This document shows, piece after piece, positions 48,915 to 61,368 of a stretch of 64,000 nt of DNA. Source of the stretch: Pleurodeles waltl (taxonomy: Eukaryota > Chordata > Amphibia > Caudata > Salamandridae); contig NC_090437.1 of the NCBI RefSeq assembly GCF_031143425.1, positions 845,383,978 through 845,447,977 on the forward strand. The letters are read 5' to 3'. The notes beneath the pieces are model-generated. The model did no database searches, was not told the DNA's origin, and saw nothing but the letters and a program-made list of their open reading frames with translations. Both the position numbers and the translations under genes were made by a program. Numbering within the stretch: position 1 is the stretch's first letter; every line of letters starts with the position of its first letter.

Positions 48915-50523
48915 ATGTATTAATTCCTGTGTGTGTGTGTGAGTAAGAGGATTGCATGATCAACTGTGTGAGTGGAAGACAGAGGATGGTATGGGCTTGT
49001 GTGGGAGGAATTGTTTATGAGCTATAAGTAATAAAACAGATGCTGGTGACAGCATTTGGTCTGGAACTACTGTGGTCAACTGATGCCTACAGCATTAATG
49101 CACTTTGCCAATCTGTGTTGTCATTGTATCACCAGTTACATTATAGTCATTGCAGTTATCAAAAGTTCTAATATGCAAATGTACTTCAAAATGTCAGTCT
49201 CCATCCAGTAGAGATATGGTAGTTACACTGCATCTGTTTCAAAATAAAGCAGACACGAACAACCAAGTTCAAATGTTATGCACATTCACCTGAATAAACT
49301 TAAACATGCCATTCGGTCGATGAAACACATAGGCTTTTGCAGCTCAAGATTGGAAGTCACCCAAAAGCCAGATACACCTTCTTGCATATAAACAATCTAC
49401 CCCCTAAGCGCAAGCACCCTTGCACTATGGTTCAAAGATGCCTGCATTGGTGCAGGGAGATCAAATCCTCGCAGGTGCTGGGGGAAACGCAGGAGTGTGT
49501 CATATTCCAGAAAACATAGCGCATTCCTGCATTACAAAAGTGGCGCAGTGTGGTACAACTGTTATTGCTGCAGCACAAAGCTGCGCCACTTAAAGAAAAA
49601 TCAGAGCCTCGGTTTGCAACATGTGGAACACAACCTGCACAGGGTGGCCGAACAACAACTCTCACACACCTCCATATGCCATTTGGGTACGGGCACAAAG
49701 GTGAATTCATACAACACATTGACCTTGTCTGTGATCATCATTTGTGCTGCTGCACAAGTAGCTTCACTTTCACCATATAACAAGGCTGTCTGTGTTGTGT
49801 GAATGGGGTGGTGTTGTGCATGAAGGGAGACCTTCATGGGTAAGAACTGGCAAAAGTGGCATCAATTTTGCACTACGGGCACAATGTCACTAGTCCGAAA
49901 TGCAACTGTACCATCATACAAATAGTTGCTCATGTGGATCCAAGCTGCCAATTCCCCTTGTGCCACATCAACAGGGCTGTGTTACAAATTGAGCGCAGTG
50001 CTGCTGATGTTGGCACAGCACTGTACTGCACCTGTTCCACACATATGTGGCACGTAGTAATCACACAAGAACAAGAACAATACATAGACACACATGTAGA
50101 ATCATGAGGCATTCATTCCTGCTTACATATATGTAAATGTCATTCTCACTCTGTACATACATGATTCTCGGCACACACACCCATGACTGACAATATTCCT
50201 GAGTCACTTCAACTTTACTTACACCATTTACACAGTTGTAATGACCATTCTGGATGTGTAATTTTGTGCATGGGAGACATGTGCCCTTGCACCATCGCAC
50301 ATATGTGTCTAATATTTGACACTTTATGGGGTTTATGTGATACACAATGTACAAAAAGAGGAATGTGCAAGTAGTCTGTACCTGGTGTGTAGATAAGCTC
50401 TCTTGAATGCCGTTGGCTTAAGACACAAAACTACCAGTCCTAACCCTTGATAAAACATGCTGCAGTCAACCTTATGTCCCCCTACAATGCACATGCAAAT
50501 TAGGATGTTGCAATGCAAAAGGG
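48915..50523. other. Non-coding sequence
   Basis: No gene recognised. Several GGCGCAxxx and GTGGCGCAG phrases at about 49540-49590 recall fragments of MITEs, without paired ends. Confidence 0.35.
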
Positions 50524-50730
50524 GTACTTACTGACTGGTCCTCCAATACGAATCACCAGGTGATCTCGCTCTCGTGCTAACAGGTCTGCCAAATGGTGCT
50601 TTAATTGGTGGTCGATGTGCACAACTCCAAATATCCAGCATAGGTAGTGGAGAACCTCGCCCCATCGCAGCTTCAGTACCTGACCCCGCCACCCAATCTC
50701 AACATCATGGTGAGGTAGTATTTTACCAGC
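50524..50730 (-). pseudogene. Possible Myb-partner exon of the second Harbinger family
   Basis: On the minus strand an open segment contains HQLKHHLADLLARERDHLVI followed by RIGGPVS and a GTAAGTA donor. The spacing of Leu, Trp/Leu and basic residues resembles the third helix of transposon Myb/SANT domains. It lies about 9 kb from the second-family transposase, between it and a possible right end near 50862 (reverse complement GGGCCCGATTCACAAGAGG). The start of the gene is not traced. Confidence 0.3.
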
Positions 50731-51306
50731 CAGATGAACCCTCCTAGTTCATCTCCACTTATCCTTGGTGCGCTCCCCTTCCCTGACATATTGCAGTTTC
50801 CCCCCACTGCAATTACAATAACAACACACTTTACGAGCCATAAGTCCTCTTGTGAATCGGGCCCTGAGCATTCTGTGAGTCATGAATACAATACAGGATG
50901 GTTAAAAAGCCACTGGGCATGCTAAGCTGCAAAGCATTGATGAAAAGTATGGCCAAAAGCAACATTAACAAGGGGGGTAGAGTAGAGTAGAGGCTTGGAT
51001 CTTGTAAGCTATCAGGATAGGCATTTTAAGCCTATGACTTCTTGATGTGTAAGCACCAAAAAATAGGTCACACATAAGTCTTGATAAAAATTAACAGAAA
51101 CTGCTTTAAATATACAGGGTATGTATGACATAAATAATTAAATGTGTGATGATTGAATGTACATTTCAGGTGTAAAACAATCCCTTTTATATTGTAATGG
51201 AGCTTCTTCCTAGGTGCCAGAATGGTACACCCAAAAGGCAACAGCATAACAATGAGAGAGAAATACTAATTTGAGCTGTTCCAAGATGTGATTGACAATA
51301 TCTCAA
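50731..51306. other. Non-coding sequence
   Basis: No gene recognised. A GGGCCC-type element end lies near 50862. Confidence 0.35.
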
Positions 51307-53194
51307 AATAATAAATGGAGGGGTATTAGACTTGGCATCATTGGCATGGTCTGCCCTTACGTTTTGCCTCTACTTCCAGGTTGCTTCTGTGTGCTGGACT
51401 CTGTTTTTGCTGTTTTGTTTGCTGTGGACACTTCACCACTGCTGACCAGCCTAAAGTGTAAGTGTTTCCTATATAATTTATATGTGTACATTGGCTTATC
51501 CATGATTAACATATTTGATTTACTAAGTAAGTCCCTAGTAAAGTGCACTAGAGGCACCCAGGGTCTGTAAATCAAATACTACTACTGCACCTGCAGCACT
51601 GGTTGTGCAACCAACATTAGTAGCCGTGTAAACATGGCTCAGACCTGCCAGTGCACCCACTTTCCAAGCCTAAACCTTCCCTTTTTATACGTGTAAGGCA
51701 CCCCTACGGTAGGCCCTAGGTATCCCCATGGGCAGGATGCAGTGTATGTTAAAGGTGGGACATGTACTTATGTGTTTTACATGACCTGACAGTGAAATAC
51801 TGTCAAATTTGTTTTTCACTGTTGCAAGGCCTATCTCTCTCTTAACATTGGGGCTGCCTTTAAATGTGATTAAAACACAGTTTCCCTTTGGGAGCAGATG
51901 GAAATGTGGAGTTTAGGGTCTCTGAACTCACAATTTAAAAAAACATATTTTTGTGAAGTTGGTTTTTAGATTGTGCGTTTGAAAATGCCACTTTTAGAAA
52001 GTAGGCATTTTCTTGCTTAAACCATTCTGTGACTCTGCCTGTTTGTAGATCCCCTGTCTGGGTCAGTTTGACTGTTGGATTGCTTGTACCTCTCCTCTAG
52101 ACAGTGACCCAAAGGGGGCTGGGGTGTAGCCTGCATATCCTGATAGGCCATGTGGGCTGAGGGGAGGGGAGAAGTGGTCACTTACACCTGAAAGGGCTGT
52201 GCCTGCCCTCACAGAATGCACTCTCCAACCCCCTGGTGTGTGTATGGGGCCTGGCCTGGGCGAGGCAGGATATTGAAAACAACAGAGACTTCTCTTTGAA
52301 GTAGGCCTACTTCAAAGGTAGAAAGGAGTATAAGAGGAGCACCCAAAACCCCTGAAAATCAGATCAGTTCTGGAACCAAGAGGAACCTCTGCCAAGGAGA
52401 AGAGCTGAGAAGCTGGAGGAGGAGTACAGCCCCTTTTCCTGTGACTGTGGTTTGCTGGGTTGGCCTGCAGTAGCTGCTTCCACCTGAGAGAGGACAAAGA
52501 CTGACTTTTGTGACTTCTCACTGGTGAAGAATTTCCAAGGGCTTGAACTGAGCTTGCCTCCTGTTGTTGAAGTCTCAGGGACAACAAAGACTTCTCTCTG
52601 CCAGCGCTTGGGCATATTGCTGAGAGTATTGACTGCCTATTGGTGCCCTAACCTGTCTCTGGGCTCTTGAAAGGTGCAGCTGGTGGAAAAGGACAGAAAT
52701 CCACGCAAAGACTGCCATGTGGGGAAAGTTTTGATGCACCACCCGCCTTGTGGCTGCAATACGACACTGCCGGCCTCGCGGCTCAAATCGACTCTACACC
52801 TGCATCGCGGCTGGGAGATCGACGCAGCATGGCTGGAGAAATGACACACAACACACGCAGCGGCTGCTGTTAACGACGCAAGCCCCCTCGCAGCGTGGTT
52901 TCTTGACATTGTTGGACCAGATTTCAACGCAACATTGCTGGGCATGGAGAATCAACCCAAAGCCTGCCCAGCCCTGAGGTGCCTGTCCGGATCGATGCAT
53001 CGCTATCTTGAGGGAGAGAAGAAATGACTCACGGCGATCTGAGCGGAGGAGGAACAACGCACGTTCATGCTTGCGAGTGAGAAATCGGTGCATCACTGGC
53101 CTTTCCGAAGCACACTCGGCCATGCAGCTTTATTTTGATGCTACCCATGTACTTTTGTGCAATAACATAGTTTTCACTGTTTTCTAAGGATTAA
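51307..53194 (+). repeat. LTR, left part (interrupted by Harbinger D)
   Basis: It shares extensive sequence with the reverse complement of the solo LTR at 2359-4000, for example around 51440-51560 and 51815-52070. The left edge is diverged (AATAATAAATGG in place of TGTTAGAAATGG). The sequence runs to GGATTAA at 53194, the target of Harbinger D, and resumes at 61372 with GACTCTT. The short open frames here are not retroviral genes. Confidence 0.7.
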
Positions 53195-53771
53195 GGCCCT
53201 CATTATGACATTGGTGGTAAATCCCACTTACCGCCATGCTGACTGCCCCCAACATACCGCTGCGGAAATCCGTTCACCATATTATGACACACACACCCAT
53301 CCGTCACCATTCAGCCACATACACAATTCCGCCACACCAAAGGTCAGTGATAAACTGGCAGTCCCAAAACCCACACCGTTACACCAACAGAACAATGTCC
53401 ATCACATTATGACCCACGAATCACCACAGCGGACATTCAACGGCGGTAAACCATTGGCAGTACATACCGCCGTGCTCAAAATACACACACATATTCAAAA
53501 CAACAACACACTGGACAATCCAAACTACAAACACCTGACATCCAAACACACACACACCCCACACACCCACTCACACCACTATAAAACATATACCCACATT
53601 ACCCACAACCCTTTAGCATTACAAACAATTGCCACCAGTGAGAGACGGCAAGACCACTGACACAACCACAGCTACACATCACTCACACCTAAACACCACT
53701 CACGCACACCACATCACACACCCCAACACATTACCCTATACACCCTCACCTACACACCTCACACAACGCCC

Positions 53772-55616
53772 ATGGCACCACAAAGACACCCCCGATTCTC
53801 AGAGGAGGAGCTAAGGGTCATGGTGGAGGAAATCATCAGGGTAGAGCCACATCTATTTGGTGCACAGGTGCAGCAGATATAGATAGCTAGGAGGATCGAG
53901 GTATAACAGAGTATTGTGGACAGGGTCAACGCTGTAGGACAGCATCCAAGAACAAGGGATGATATCAGGAAGAGGTGGAACGACCTACGGGGGAAGGTGC
54001 ATTCCATTGCAGCAAGACACCAACTCGCTGAACAGAGGGCTGGCAGTGGACCCCCACCTCCTCCCCCACAACTAACAACATGGGAGGAGCAAGTTTTGGC
54101 AATCATGCATCCTGAGGGCCTGGCTGGAGTAGGATGAGGACTGGACTCTGGTAAGTCAACTCTGTACTACTATCACCCCCTACCTGCCCACTCTCACCCA
54201 CACTCCCATCACTCCGCTACCTCCCACACACCCCACCATCACATCCCACTCATTACAATGCCAAGCCCTGCATGCACTGCAAATGCATGAACATCACTCA
54301 CAGCCCTGCATGGACACCTATCACCAAAGCATGCACACTAGAGAGAATCAGCTAGCCCCCCACATACCAACTTACACAAGTGAAAGCTGCCAGGGCAAAT
54401 GCAACCAAATAGGGCAACCCACGGATGCACAATATGTCACACACAGAAACAATAGCACATCATTTATATCCCCACAGGTATCCCAGCCAATGTCACCGGA
54501 GAGGAGGTGCCAGCAATATCCAGTGCCCCAACTGAAGAGGCCCACAGTGATAACAGCAACTCTGGTCGCCTGGATCTGGATGACCAACCTGGCCCATCAG
54601 GGACCTCTGGACAGTCGGTTACCCAAGCCCAGTAACAAACCACCACAGAGCATCCTCCATCTGGAAACTCTACCACAGCACCCACCCAGCGTACCCCTAC
54701 CACTGTCCGCAGAACACATCAGTCAGCATTATATCCACCTCTACAGGGACCCCAGGGCACACCTCATACCCAAGACAATCAGGGACCTGGGGTCAGTGGC
54801 AGTGGGCTGCTCTGCGCCAGAGGGTAGACAGGCCCGGGGAACCAACTCTCCAGGAGGCACTCACCAAGATCCTGGAGCTTACCAACATTCCCAGGAGATG
54901 ATGGGCCAGGTCCTGGACAATAAGCAGGAGAACAGGCGGCGGCAGGAGGGACAGTAGGATCAACAAAAGGATCATCTTCAAAATCCTAATCCACACTCAC
55001 TAAGCCCTCCACAACACCGAACCAGCCTACCTCAACGAATGAATCAACTTCCACATCCCGACCCGCCAACTCCGCTTCCCTGACCTTGCCCTCGCAACAG
55101 TCCCCCGCATCCAACGCACCACCTCTGACGGGCAGATCCTGCTCCCACCTCGCCATCAAAACCTGGAACTCCCTCCCCACCAACCTACGCAAGACACAGG
55201 ACCTCCTAACTTTCAGAAAGCACCTCAAGACCTGGTCTTCGAGCAGTAACACCCCCCACACCTCCAGCGACTTGAGACCCTAACGGGTGAGTAGCACACT
55301 TAAGAAATTTGATTGATTGATAGTACCAGGGGATCAGGGAGGATTTGCAGGTCATCAACACCACCCTGGTCTCCAAAGCAGGGGTGCTAGCAGACATGGT
55401 CAACATTATGAGGGAGGCAGTCTCACAACAGCGGGCCCCTGCCACTAGCCAGACATCTGAACTGCCTTCTTCCTCCGCTGCCACTAGTGGACAGGAAGCC
55501 CGCTACAAGACTCAAAGGCCACCAGCACCCCTCCCCCTGCAGAAGGAGAACCACCCCGCAAACGTTTCCTGCGATCCAGGCAGAAGCCAGAGACTAAGTC
55601 CCCCGCCAAGAAATGA
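53772..55616 (+). pseudogene. Harbinger D Myb1 partner protein, disabled and split by a LINE fragment
   Basis: Exon 1 runs from the ATG at 53772 (MAPQRHPRFSEEELRVMVEE) to the donor at 54151. Two in-frame stops lie in the first part of the Myb domain (TAG near 53879 and TAA near 53905), and a third lies near 54135 in GLAGVG-stop. The recognition helix TRDDIRKRWNDLRGKVHSI and the PPPPPPQLTTWEEQVLAIMH segment are intact. Exon 2 starts at 54478 after CCCCACAG. It is interrupted at 54957-55321 by a 5'-truncated LINE, exactly within the helical region QEGQ/YQGIREDLQ. It resumes and ends near the TGA at 55614-55616. Confidence 0.8.
54957..55321 (+). mobile_element. 5'-truncated LINE fragment inside Harbinger D
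   Basis: The sequence matches the last part of the LINE at 26530-26895: INKRIIFKILIHTH, AYLNE, LALATVPRIQRTT, then CTTGAGACCCTAACGGGTGA and a GATTGATTGA tail. It is flanked by a short direct repeat AGTA (54953-54956 and 55322-55325). Copies B and C are uninterrupted at this point, so the insertion postdates Harbinger D. Confidence 0.85.
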
Positions 55617-56092
55617 GACTCTCCTGATTGTCATCCTTGTGTCCCACTCTGTCACCCTGTCCACCTTGAACTGCCATCGCTCCACTTCCTATGTCCCCTT
55701 GGACAATGCATCTGTGCTACAAATAGACTGGAACAATACCCTGAACTTTCCTCCATCATCACCCCATCCCATTGCACTTGCCCCTCTTTTTCTTAGCACT
55801 TCAATAAACACACTTGGAAAAAATAGGAGTATGTCACATTTTTCAAGTATGTGTACGTTTTACCAGGTACAAACATTGCAATTCAACTGAACAGTAAATG
55901 AGCCCATAGGAATGACCTGTAATTGGCTGCAGTGATCACACCAGGAGCTATAGTGGGGCACCAACATCTGTAAAATGCATTGCCAAAGGCTACAGTAAGT
56001 GGGCATAGAAGTGGGAAATAACAGCATGCCAGTGCCAAAGAATTTCAAAATAATGACAATGAAATGTAAAGTAACACTGTCGTCCCTGTGTG

Positions 56093-57209
56093 TCATTGGA
56101 AGTATTGTTGTATCACTGCTGTTCTGTTACCCTCATTCGCATCCGCTGCCTCCTCCTCCTCACTGTCCACAGGGTTCACTGCTGCCACACGGGCATCTCC
56201 AGACTCCTTCTCCTGCAGAAAAGGCACATGGCATCTCAGGGCAAGGTTGTGCAACATGCAGCATACCACTATTATCTGGCAGACTTTCTTGGGTGAGTAG
56301 CACAGGAATCCACCTGTTAGATGGAGACACTGAAATCTGGTCTTCAGGAGGCCAAAGGTTCTTTCTATTATCCTTTTGGTTCGCCCATGTGCCTCATTGT
56401 AACGTTCTTCTGCCCTTGTCCTGGCATACCTCACAGGGGTCAGTAGCCATGATAGGTTGGGGTAACCACAGTCACCTGCAAATATTGAGGGACAACATTC
56501 AGCCACACACTTTCCCTTATGGCCCACACCATACCCATACACCAACATATACTGGGTGGAGACCAAGGCTCACCTATTAGCCAAACCCTGTGCCTCTTTA
56601 GTTGGGCCATCACATTTGAGATGCTGCCATTCATCAGGGTAAAGGCATTATGCACCGACCCAGGATACTTAGCATTGACATGGGAGATGTACTGGTCCAC
56701 CAAGCACACCATCTGTACATTCATGGAGTGGAAACACATATGATTTCTGAACACCTGTTCAATTTGCCAGGGGGAACAAATGCAATATGCGTTCCATCAT
56801 TCGCTCCAATTATGTTGGGTATATGTCCCATTGCATGGAAGTGAGCCTTCACTGTGGCCAAATTCTCCACCTGGGGGAAAGCAATGTAGCTGCACATGTG
56901 TTTAATCAGGGCAGACAACACTCTGGTCAGCACTATTGAGAACATTGGCTGTGACATTCCTGCTGCAAAGCCCACTGTCACTTGGAAATAACCAGTTGCT
57001 AGGAAATGGAGCACTGATAGAACTTGCACCAGAGGGGGGATCCCAGTCAGCTGACAGATAGCAGATATCAGGTCAGGCTCCAATTGGGCAGACAGCTCTG
57101 TGATTGTGGCCCTGTCAAGTCTATAGGTGAGGAGGATGTTCCTGTCCTCCAGTGTTGCAAGGTCCACCAGGGGTCAGTACACAGGGGTATGTCTCCATCT
57201 CTTATTCAT
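56093..57209 (-). pseudogene. Harbinger D transposase (HARBI1-like DDE), disabled
   Basis: Two exons are visible: 57209-56574 and 56475-56093. Exon 1 starts MNKRWRHTPVY, has a TGA near 57175, then reads LEDRNILLTYRLDRATITEL and VGFAAGMSQPMFSIVL. GANDGTHIAFV carries the first Asp. A frame change near 56770 follows, then AKYPGSVHNAFTL, where the second catalytic Asp is Asn (codon at 56647-56649). The last exon is uninterrupted: YPNLSWLLTPVRYARTRAEE, RRIIER-type sequence TKRIIERTFGLLKTRFQCL with the catalytic Glu, CQIIVVCCMLHNLALRCHVP, then an acidic tail and stop at 56093. It keeps the CGA codon that has decayed to TGA in copies B and C. Confidence 0.88.
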
Positions 57210-57671
57210 CTGCAGCTGTAGCAATCTAAGGGACAAAAGAGTGAGGAGCCGGTCACACACTGAACAATGGGTCTACATCAGTACAATGCATGCTGTCAAT
57301 TTGTAATGGGTCAGTGAGAATTGTCCTGTATGTCCAAATTTTAACAGTGACGCAGTTATTATCCAGGGCCTGCCCCCCCCCCGAAATGGCGTCCGCCTGT
57401 CCTGTGTGGGGGGACAAGTGGAAGTGAGGTAATTCTGTTGACGTTGTGTGCCATTGCAGGAGGCGGTTGGGAACCGACATGCAACTCCTCATTGGTTAAC
57501 ATTAGGCCCTATGGGGTACAGTGGCCAATGATGATGTATGCTAGCGGTGACGGTATGCACCGCTGCGGACCTGACCACCATTTTATATCTGATCACTCAC
57601 TTGCTACCTGACCTTCAACAGGAGAGGAACTACACTGCATGTGCTGCTGTGACCTGTGTCTGGAACCTACC

Positions 57672-60289
57672 ATGGCCCGTGTGACTGGGGAAAGGGCCCC
57701 TGGCTTCACCTCGGAGGAGTTGGAGCGACTAGTGGATGGGGTCCTAACCCAGTATGGATTGTTGTATGGGCCTCCAGACCAACAGGTGAGTACACTGTGG
57801 GCAGGATGCATGTGGCATGAATGCATGGAGTGGTGTGTGTGTGAGGGCCTCATGTAGGAGGGTGGGTGGATGTCCCATGGGTGGCGTATTGGTTGTGTGC
57901 TGGACCATGTGTGTGTAAATGGTGATGTGGAGGGGTATGGTGGGCCAAAGGTGTAACGGGCAGGACTTTCTGACTGATACTTTTTTACTGTGTGTATTTC
58001 CTCAGCATGTCAGCGCCCCTCAAAAGAAGGGAATATGGCTTGCCATCGCCAAGAAGGTGCGGACCCTGGGGGTCTATGGCAGGCAAAGCACCCACTGTCG
58101 GAAACGGTTGGAGGACCTGAGATGCTGGGCACGTAAGATGGCAGAGGCCCAGCTGGGGATGGCCTCCCAACGAGGAAGGGATGCCCGTCGAACCCTGACA
58201 CCCCTGATGGCCCGCATACTGGCGGTGGCCTATCCTGAGCTGGATGGGCACATGAGGGCATCACAGCGGCCACAAGTGGGTGAGTACAGTTCCCGTCATT
58301 AAAACTTATGCATAGTAGGGTGGTATCTGGGTAGGGGATGTGTGTCAGTGGGTGCCCCTAGGCCAGGCCTGACATTGCAGAGTAGTTCCCCAGGTGGGAA
58401 GGGTCCTGAAGGGATAATCCTGCTACTTAGCTCATAGGCATCCACAACTGGTCAGGGCTGCGTGTGACCCAGGTGCGCTGCATTTGGCGGTGTGTGCCCC
58501 TCGCCATGCCTTGGTGGCTAGCAAAATAACTGGTAGTGCAATGCATAGTGCATAGGGCTGTTCCCTGTGTGTGAGGGTGGTGTGTACGCCAACAGTGGTG
58601 TTGGTGCAGCTATTGACCAAGTGTATCCTTTGTCTCTCCCCCCCTTTTGTTTTGTCACCCTGTCCTTATGTGCATTAGCATTATCTGGCTGAGGAGCAAA
58701 GGCACCGGTGACAGAGGGAGCTGCATCCCACAGGGGAGGGCACCAGTGGGACGGAGGGTTAGGGGAGCACCACGGCAGAGACTTGAGGGGACAGTTCAGA
58801 CACAGATACCTCTTCCGATGGAAGCTCTGTGGTGGCGGACACCTCTGTGACCACCCCAGCTACAGCCGCCACCCCCGAACCAGCACCGCCCTCCCAGCAG
58901 CCCCTCAGCGAGTTGCCCATGCCTGCTCACCCAGGAGAGTGGGCATCTCCTTCGACCCAGGCACCTCAGTCCCTGCACCTGTGAGCCCTGCTGCCCTGAG
59001 TGAGGAGGCTATTGACATCCCAAGATCCATTTCTGTAGGGCAGTCAACCATTGTGAATGCCATCCAGGGGCTGGCAGCCCAGATGCAACAGACAAATGCA
59101 TTTCTGGAGGGCATTGACACTGGCTTGGTGGCCCAACAGAGATCGATCCAGGCTCTTGCCTCCTCTCTGATGGCAGCCATTGTGCCTGTTTCCACCCTCC
59201 CCTCTCCAACTTCCTCTTCCCAGTCCCATTCTCCTCAACCCCAACCTATCCCATGCACACCGGCAGATGAGCATCCACACAAGACAAAACACAAGAGTGG
59301 CACAGGCAAACACAAGCACCACACATCATCCCACAGGCACTCACACAAACACCATCCAGATGCAGGCATACCAACATCCACAGTTTCCACTGTCTCCCCC
59401 TCCTCCTCCTCCTCCACCTCCCTCCTGGTTTCATCTACACTCACATCTGCAAGCACTACATCCTCATCCACTACCAGCATCATTACCACACCTAGCAGAA
59501 CACACACCTCACTTGCAGACACCTCTACAACAGCCATGCACACATCCTCTGTGTCCTCTCCAACTGTGTCTGTCCCCCCTCCTAAAGTACACAAACGCAG
59601 GCACTCAGACACACAACAGCTATCCACCTCACAATAGCATCCAGCCCATGCACCTGTACCCCAAATCAGCAGACAGACTCCTCCTACAACTACTCCCTCT
59701 TCCTCCACTCCAAACCCTTCTCCCTCTTCCCACCCCAATGTCCCTAAAAACTTTTCCTCTGCACCATTGACCTCTTCCCTACCCCTCCCACCCCCTGTCC
59801 TTCACGTCTGGCCAGGGTGGCAAAAACCCAGAGAAGCACCTCAGCCATCCAGTCTATGGGCCCAGTAGTCACCACACCCACTTGTGGTGGGAAAGGATCC
59901 AGGGCACATGTCCTGAGGGTGAAGGAGCCTGCCCCAGCTGCTGCCCAGAAGACCAAGGAGCTTGCCCCAGCTGATGCCAGGAAGGGCAAGGAGCCTGCCC
60001 CAGCTGCTGGCAGGAAGAGCAAGGATCCAGCACCAACTGCTGGCAGGTAGAGCTAGGAACCAGTACCAACTGCTGCCAGGAAGGGCAAGGAGCCCTCGCC
60101 AACAACCATGGTTGTGCAGCCGTCCGAGGCTGCAGGAGATGGACTGGAGCTTCCCCTCAGCAGCAGCAGCAGCACAACCACCACCAGTGGGCAGCCGTCC
60201 AAGGCTGCAGGGGATGGTCTGGAGCCCCCTCGAGCAGCAGCACCACCACCACTACCGAGCAGCCATCACCGCAGGTAGACAGTATGTAG
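57672..60289 (+). pseudogene. Harbinger D Myb2 gene (second Myb/SANT protein), best-preserved DNA-binding region
   Basis: Exon 1, 57672-57785, encodes MARVTGERAPGFTSEELERL and LVDGVLTQYGLLYGPPDQQ and ends at GTGAGT. Exon 2, 58006-58279, after a TTTCCTCAG acceptor, is fully open: APQKKGIWLAIAKKVRTLGV, then RQSTHCRKRLEDLRCWARKM and TPLMARILAVAYPELDGHMR. Together these make a complete transposon-type Myb/SANT domain with an aromatic second helix and a basic third helix. Exon 3 starts at 58679 but has a TGA within a few codons (ALSG-stop). The helical region (SEEAIDIPRSISVGQSTIV, 58999 on), the Ser/His/Pro-rich region and Lys-rich KGKEPAPAAGRK repeats follow, with a TAG near 60048, ending at 60287-60289. 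The tail repeats are fewer than in B or C. Confidence 0.78.
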
Positions 60290-60961
60290 TCCTGCCTCCA
60301 TAGGCTGCTGTGCAGCTTACCCCCTGCAAATCCAGTGGGTATGACACCCACCTGAGAGACTGTGACCTTGCACTCCCCAGGATCAGGAGCACAGGCCCAA
60401 TGCCCCCTCCAGAACCAGTGGGTAAGACACCCACCAACCCCAGCCTCCCCAGGACCAAGCACAGGGCATGTTGCCCCATCCAGAGCATGTGGGCAAGTCA
60501 TACACTTGAAAGACTGTGGCCATGCACTCCCCAGGACCAAGCACAGGGCTTGTTGACCCCTCCAGAACCAGTGGCCTTTTTCCATCTCCTGGCTGAGGTG
60601 CCCCCGTCCCCTGTCCCCTTGAGGTTCCTGCCTATTTTCCAACTGATGCCCCTGCAGCATTCTCTCCGCAGTGATGCAGGTGACAAGTGGGGCCTTGGAC
60701 TTTGCCTGTGGCAGTGTCCCTTGAACTGTATAATTGAATATATCTGTTACATTGCATATTTATTATTTATACTGTGTTGATCTTATTACACTCACTTTAG
60801 TAAATTCCTGTTGTCCTTGCATTATTCATCCAAGGTACGGGGTAAATATGTTTTAGTACTGTATCTGATTTTGTGTATGGTGTTGAGGGTGGGGGGGTGT
60901 TGTGTGTGTGTGTGTCACTCTCTTTTTCCTCCTCCCCTGTGTGCTAGGTGGCTGTACTCAC

Positions 60962-61044
60962 CATCGCCATCTTCGCCGTCGCTGGTGTTTGTGGTGGAGC
61001 AGGACGTTGAAGAGCATGGGGAAGACATGCAGCTCGGGCTTCAT
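60962..61044 (-). other. Conserved minus-strand exon-like segment at right end of Harbinger D
   Basis: This is the counterpart of 12669-12751 and 37156-37238. An ATG at 61044 leads to a GTGAGTAC donor from 60961. The ATG frame reads MKPELHVFPMLFNVLLHH then Arg-rich. The alternative frame from the ATG at 61028 is Ser-rich then Asp/Glu-rich (TNTSDGEDGD). I cannot decide between a coding and an untranslated leader. Confidence 0.4.
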
Positions 61045-61368
61045 GGTGGCGTGGCTGTTCCCTGTGTCTCCAATGGCGTGTCCTTTCCCTTCTGTGCAGT
61101 GTTTCTGCCAGACTTTTGATGTGGTTGGTACCGCCTCAGAAAAGGTGGCGGTTCCCTGGGTCATAATATGGTGGGCAGAACATTGACTTGCACCTGGCTG
61201 TAGGAGGCTACTGTCATAGTGGCTGTTGTTTTCACCCTGACGGTCGGTGTGGTAAAGTGGCTGTCTGAGTTCTCAATGCCATGGTCATAATTTGGCGGTA
61301 ATTCCCGCTGACCTGTTGGCGATATTACCGCCACTTTTAAACCAACTGCCAGGGTTGTGATGAGGGCC

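Larger units (their letters stand above)
53195..61368 (+). mobile_element. Harbinger copy D (three-gene element, both ends present)
   Basis: The left end GGCCCTCATTATGACATTGG and the reverse complement of the right end, GGCCCTCATCACAACCCTGG, are diverged inverted repeats. The target duplication TAA lies at 53192-53194 and 61369-61371, and the flanks join into a continuous LTR when the element is removed. Length is 8174 bp, or about 7.8 kb without the LINE fragment at 54957-55321. It has the most complete set of exons of the three long copies, although each gene carries disabling changes. Confidence 0.95.

Noticed and set aside
5367..61368. Harbinger B, C and D start about 24 kb apart, suggesting a large tandem segmental duplication.
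   Set aside because: The sequences between them (hAT, LINE and minisatellite in one gap; MITE, second Harbinger and hairpin element in the other) do not match. Copy D has its own TAA target copies inside an LTR and B its own ATA copies. The spacing is coincidence.
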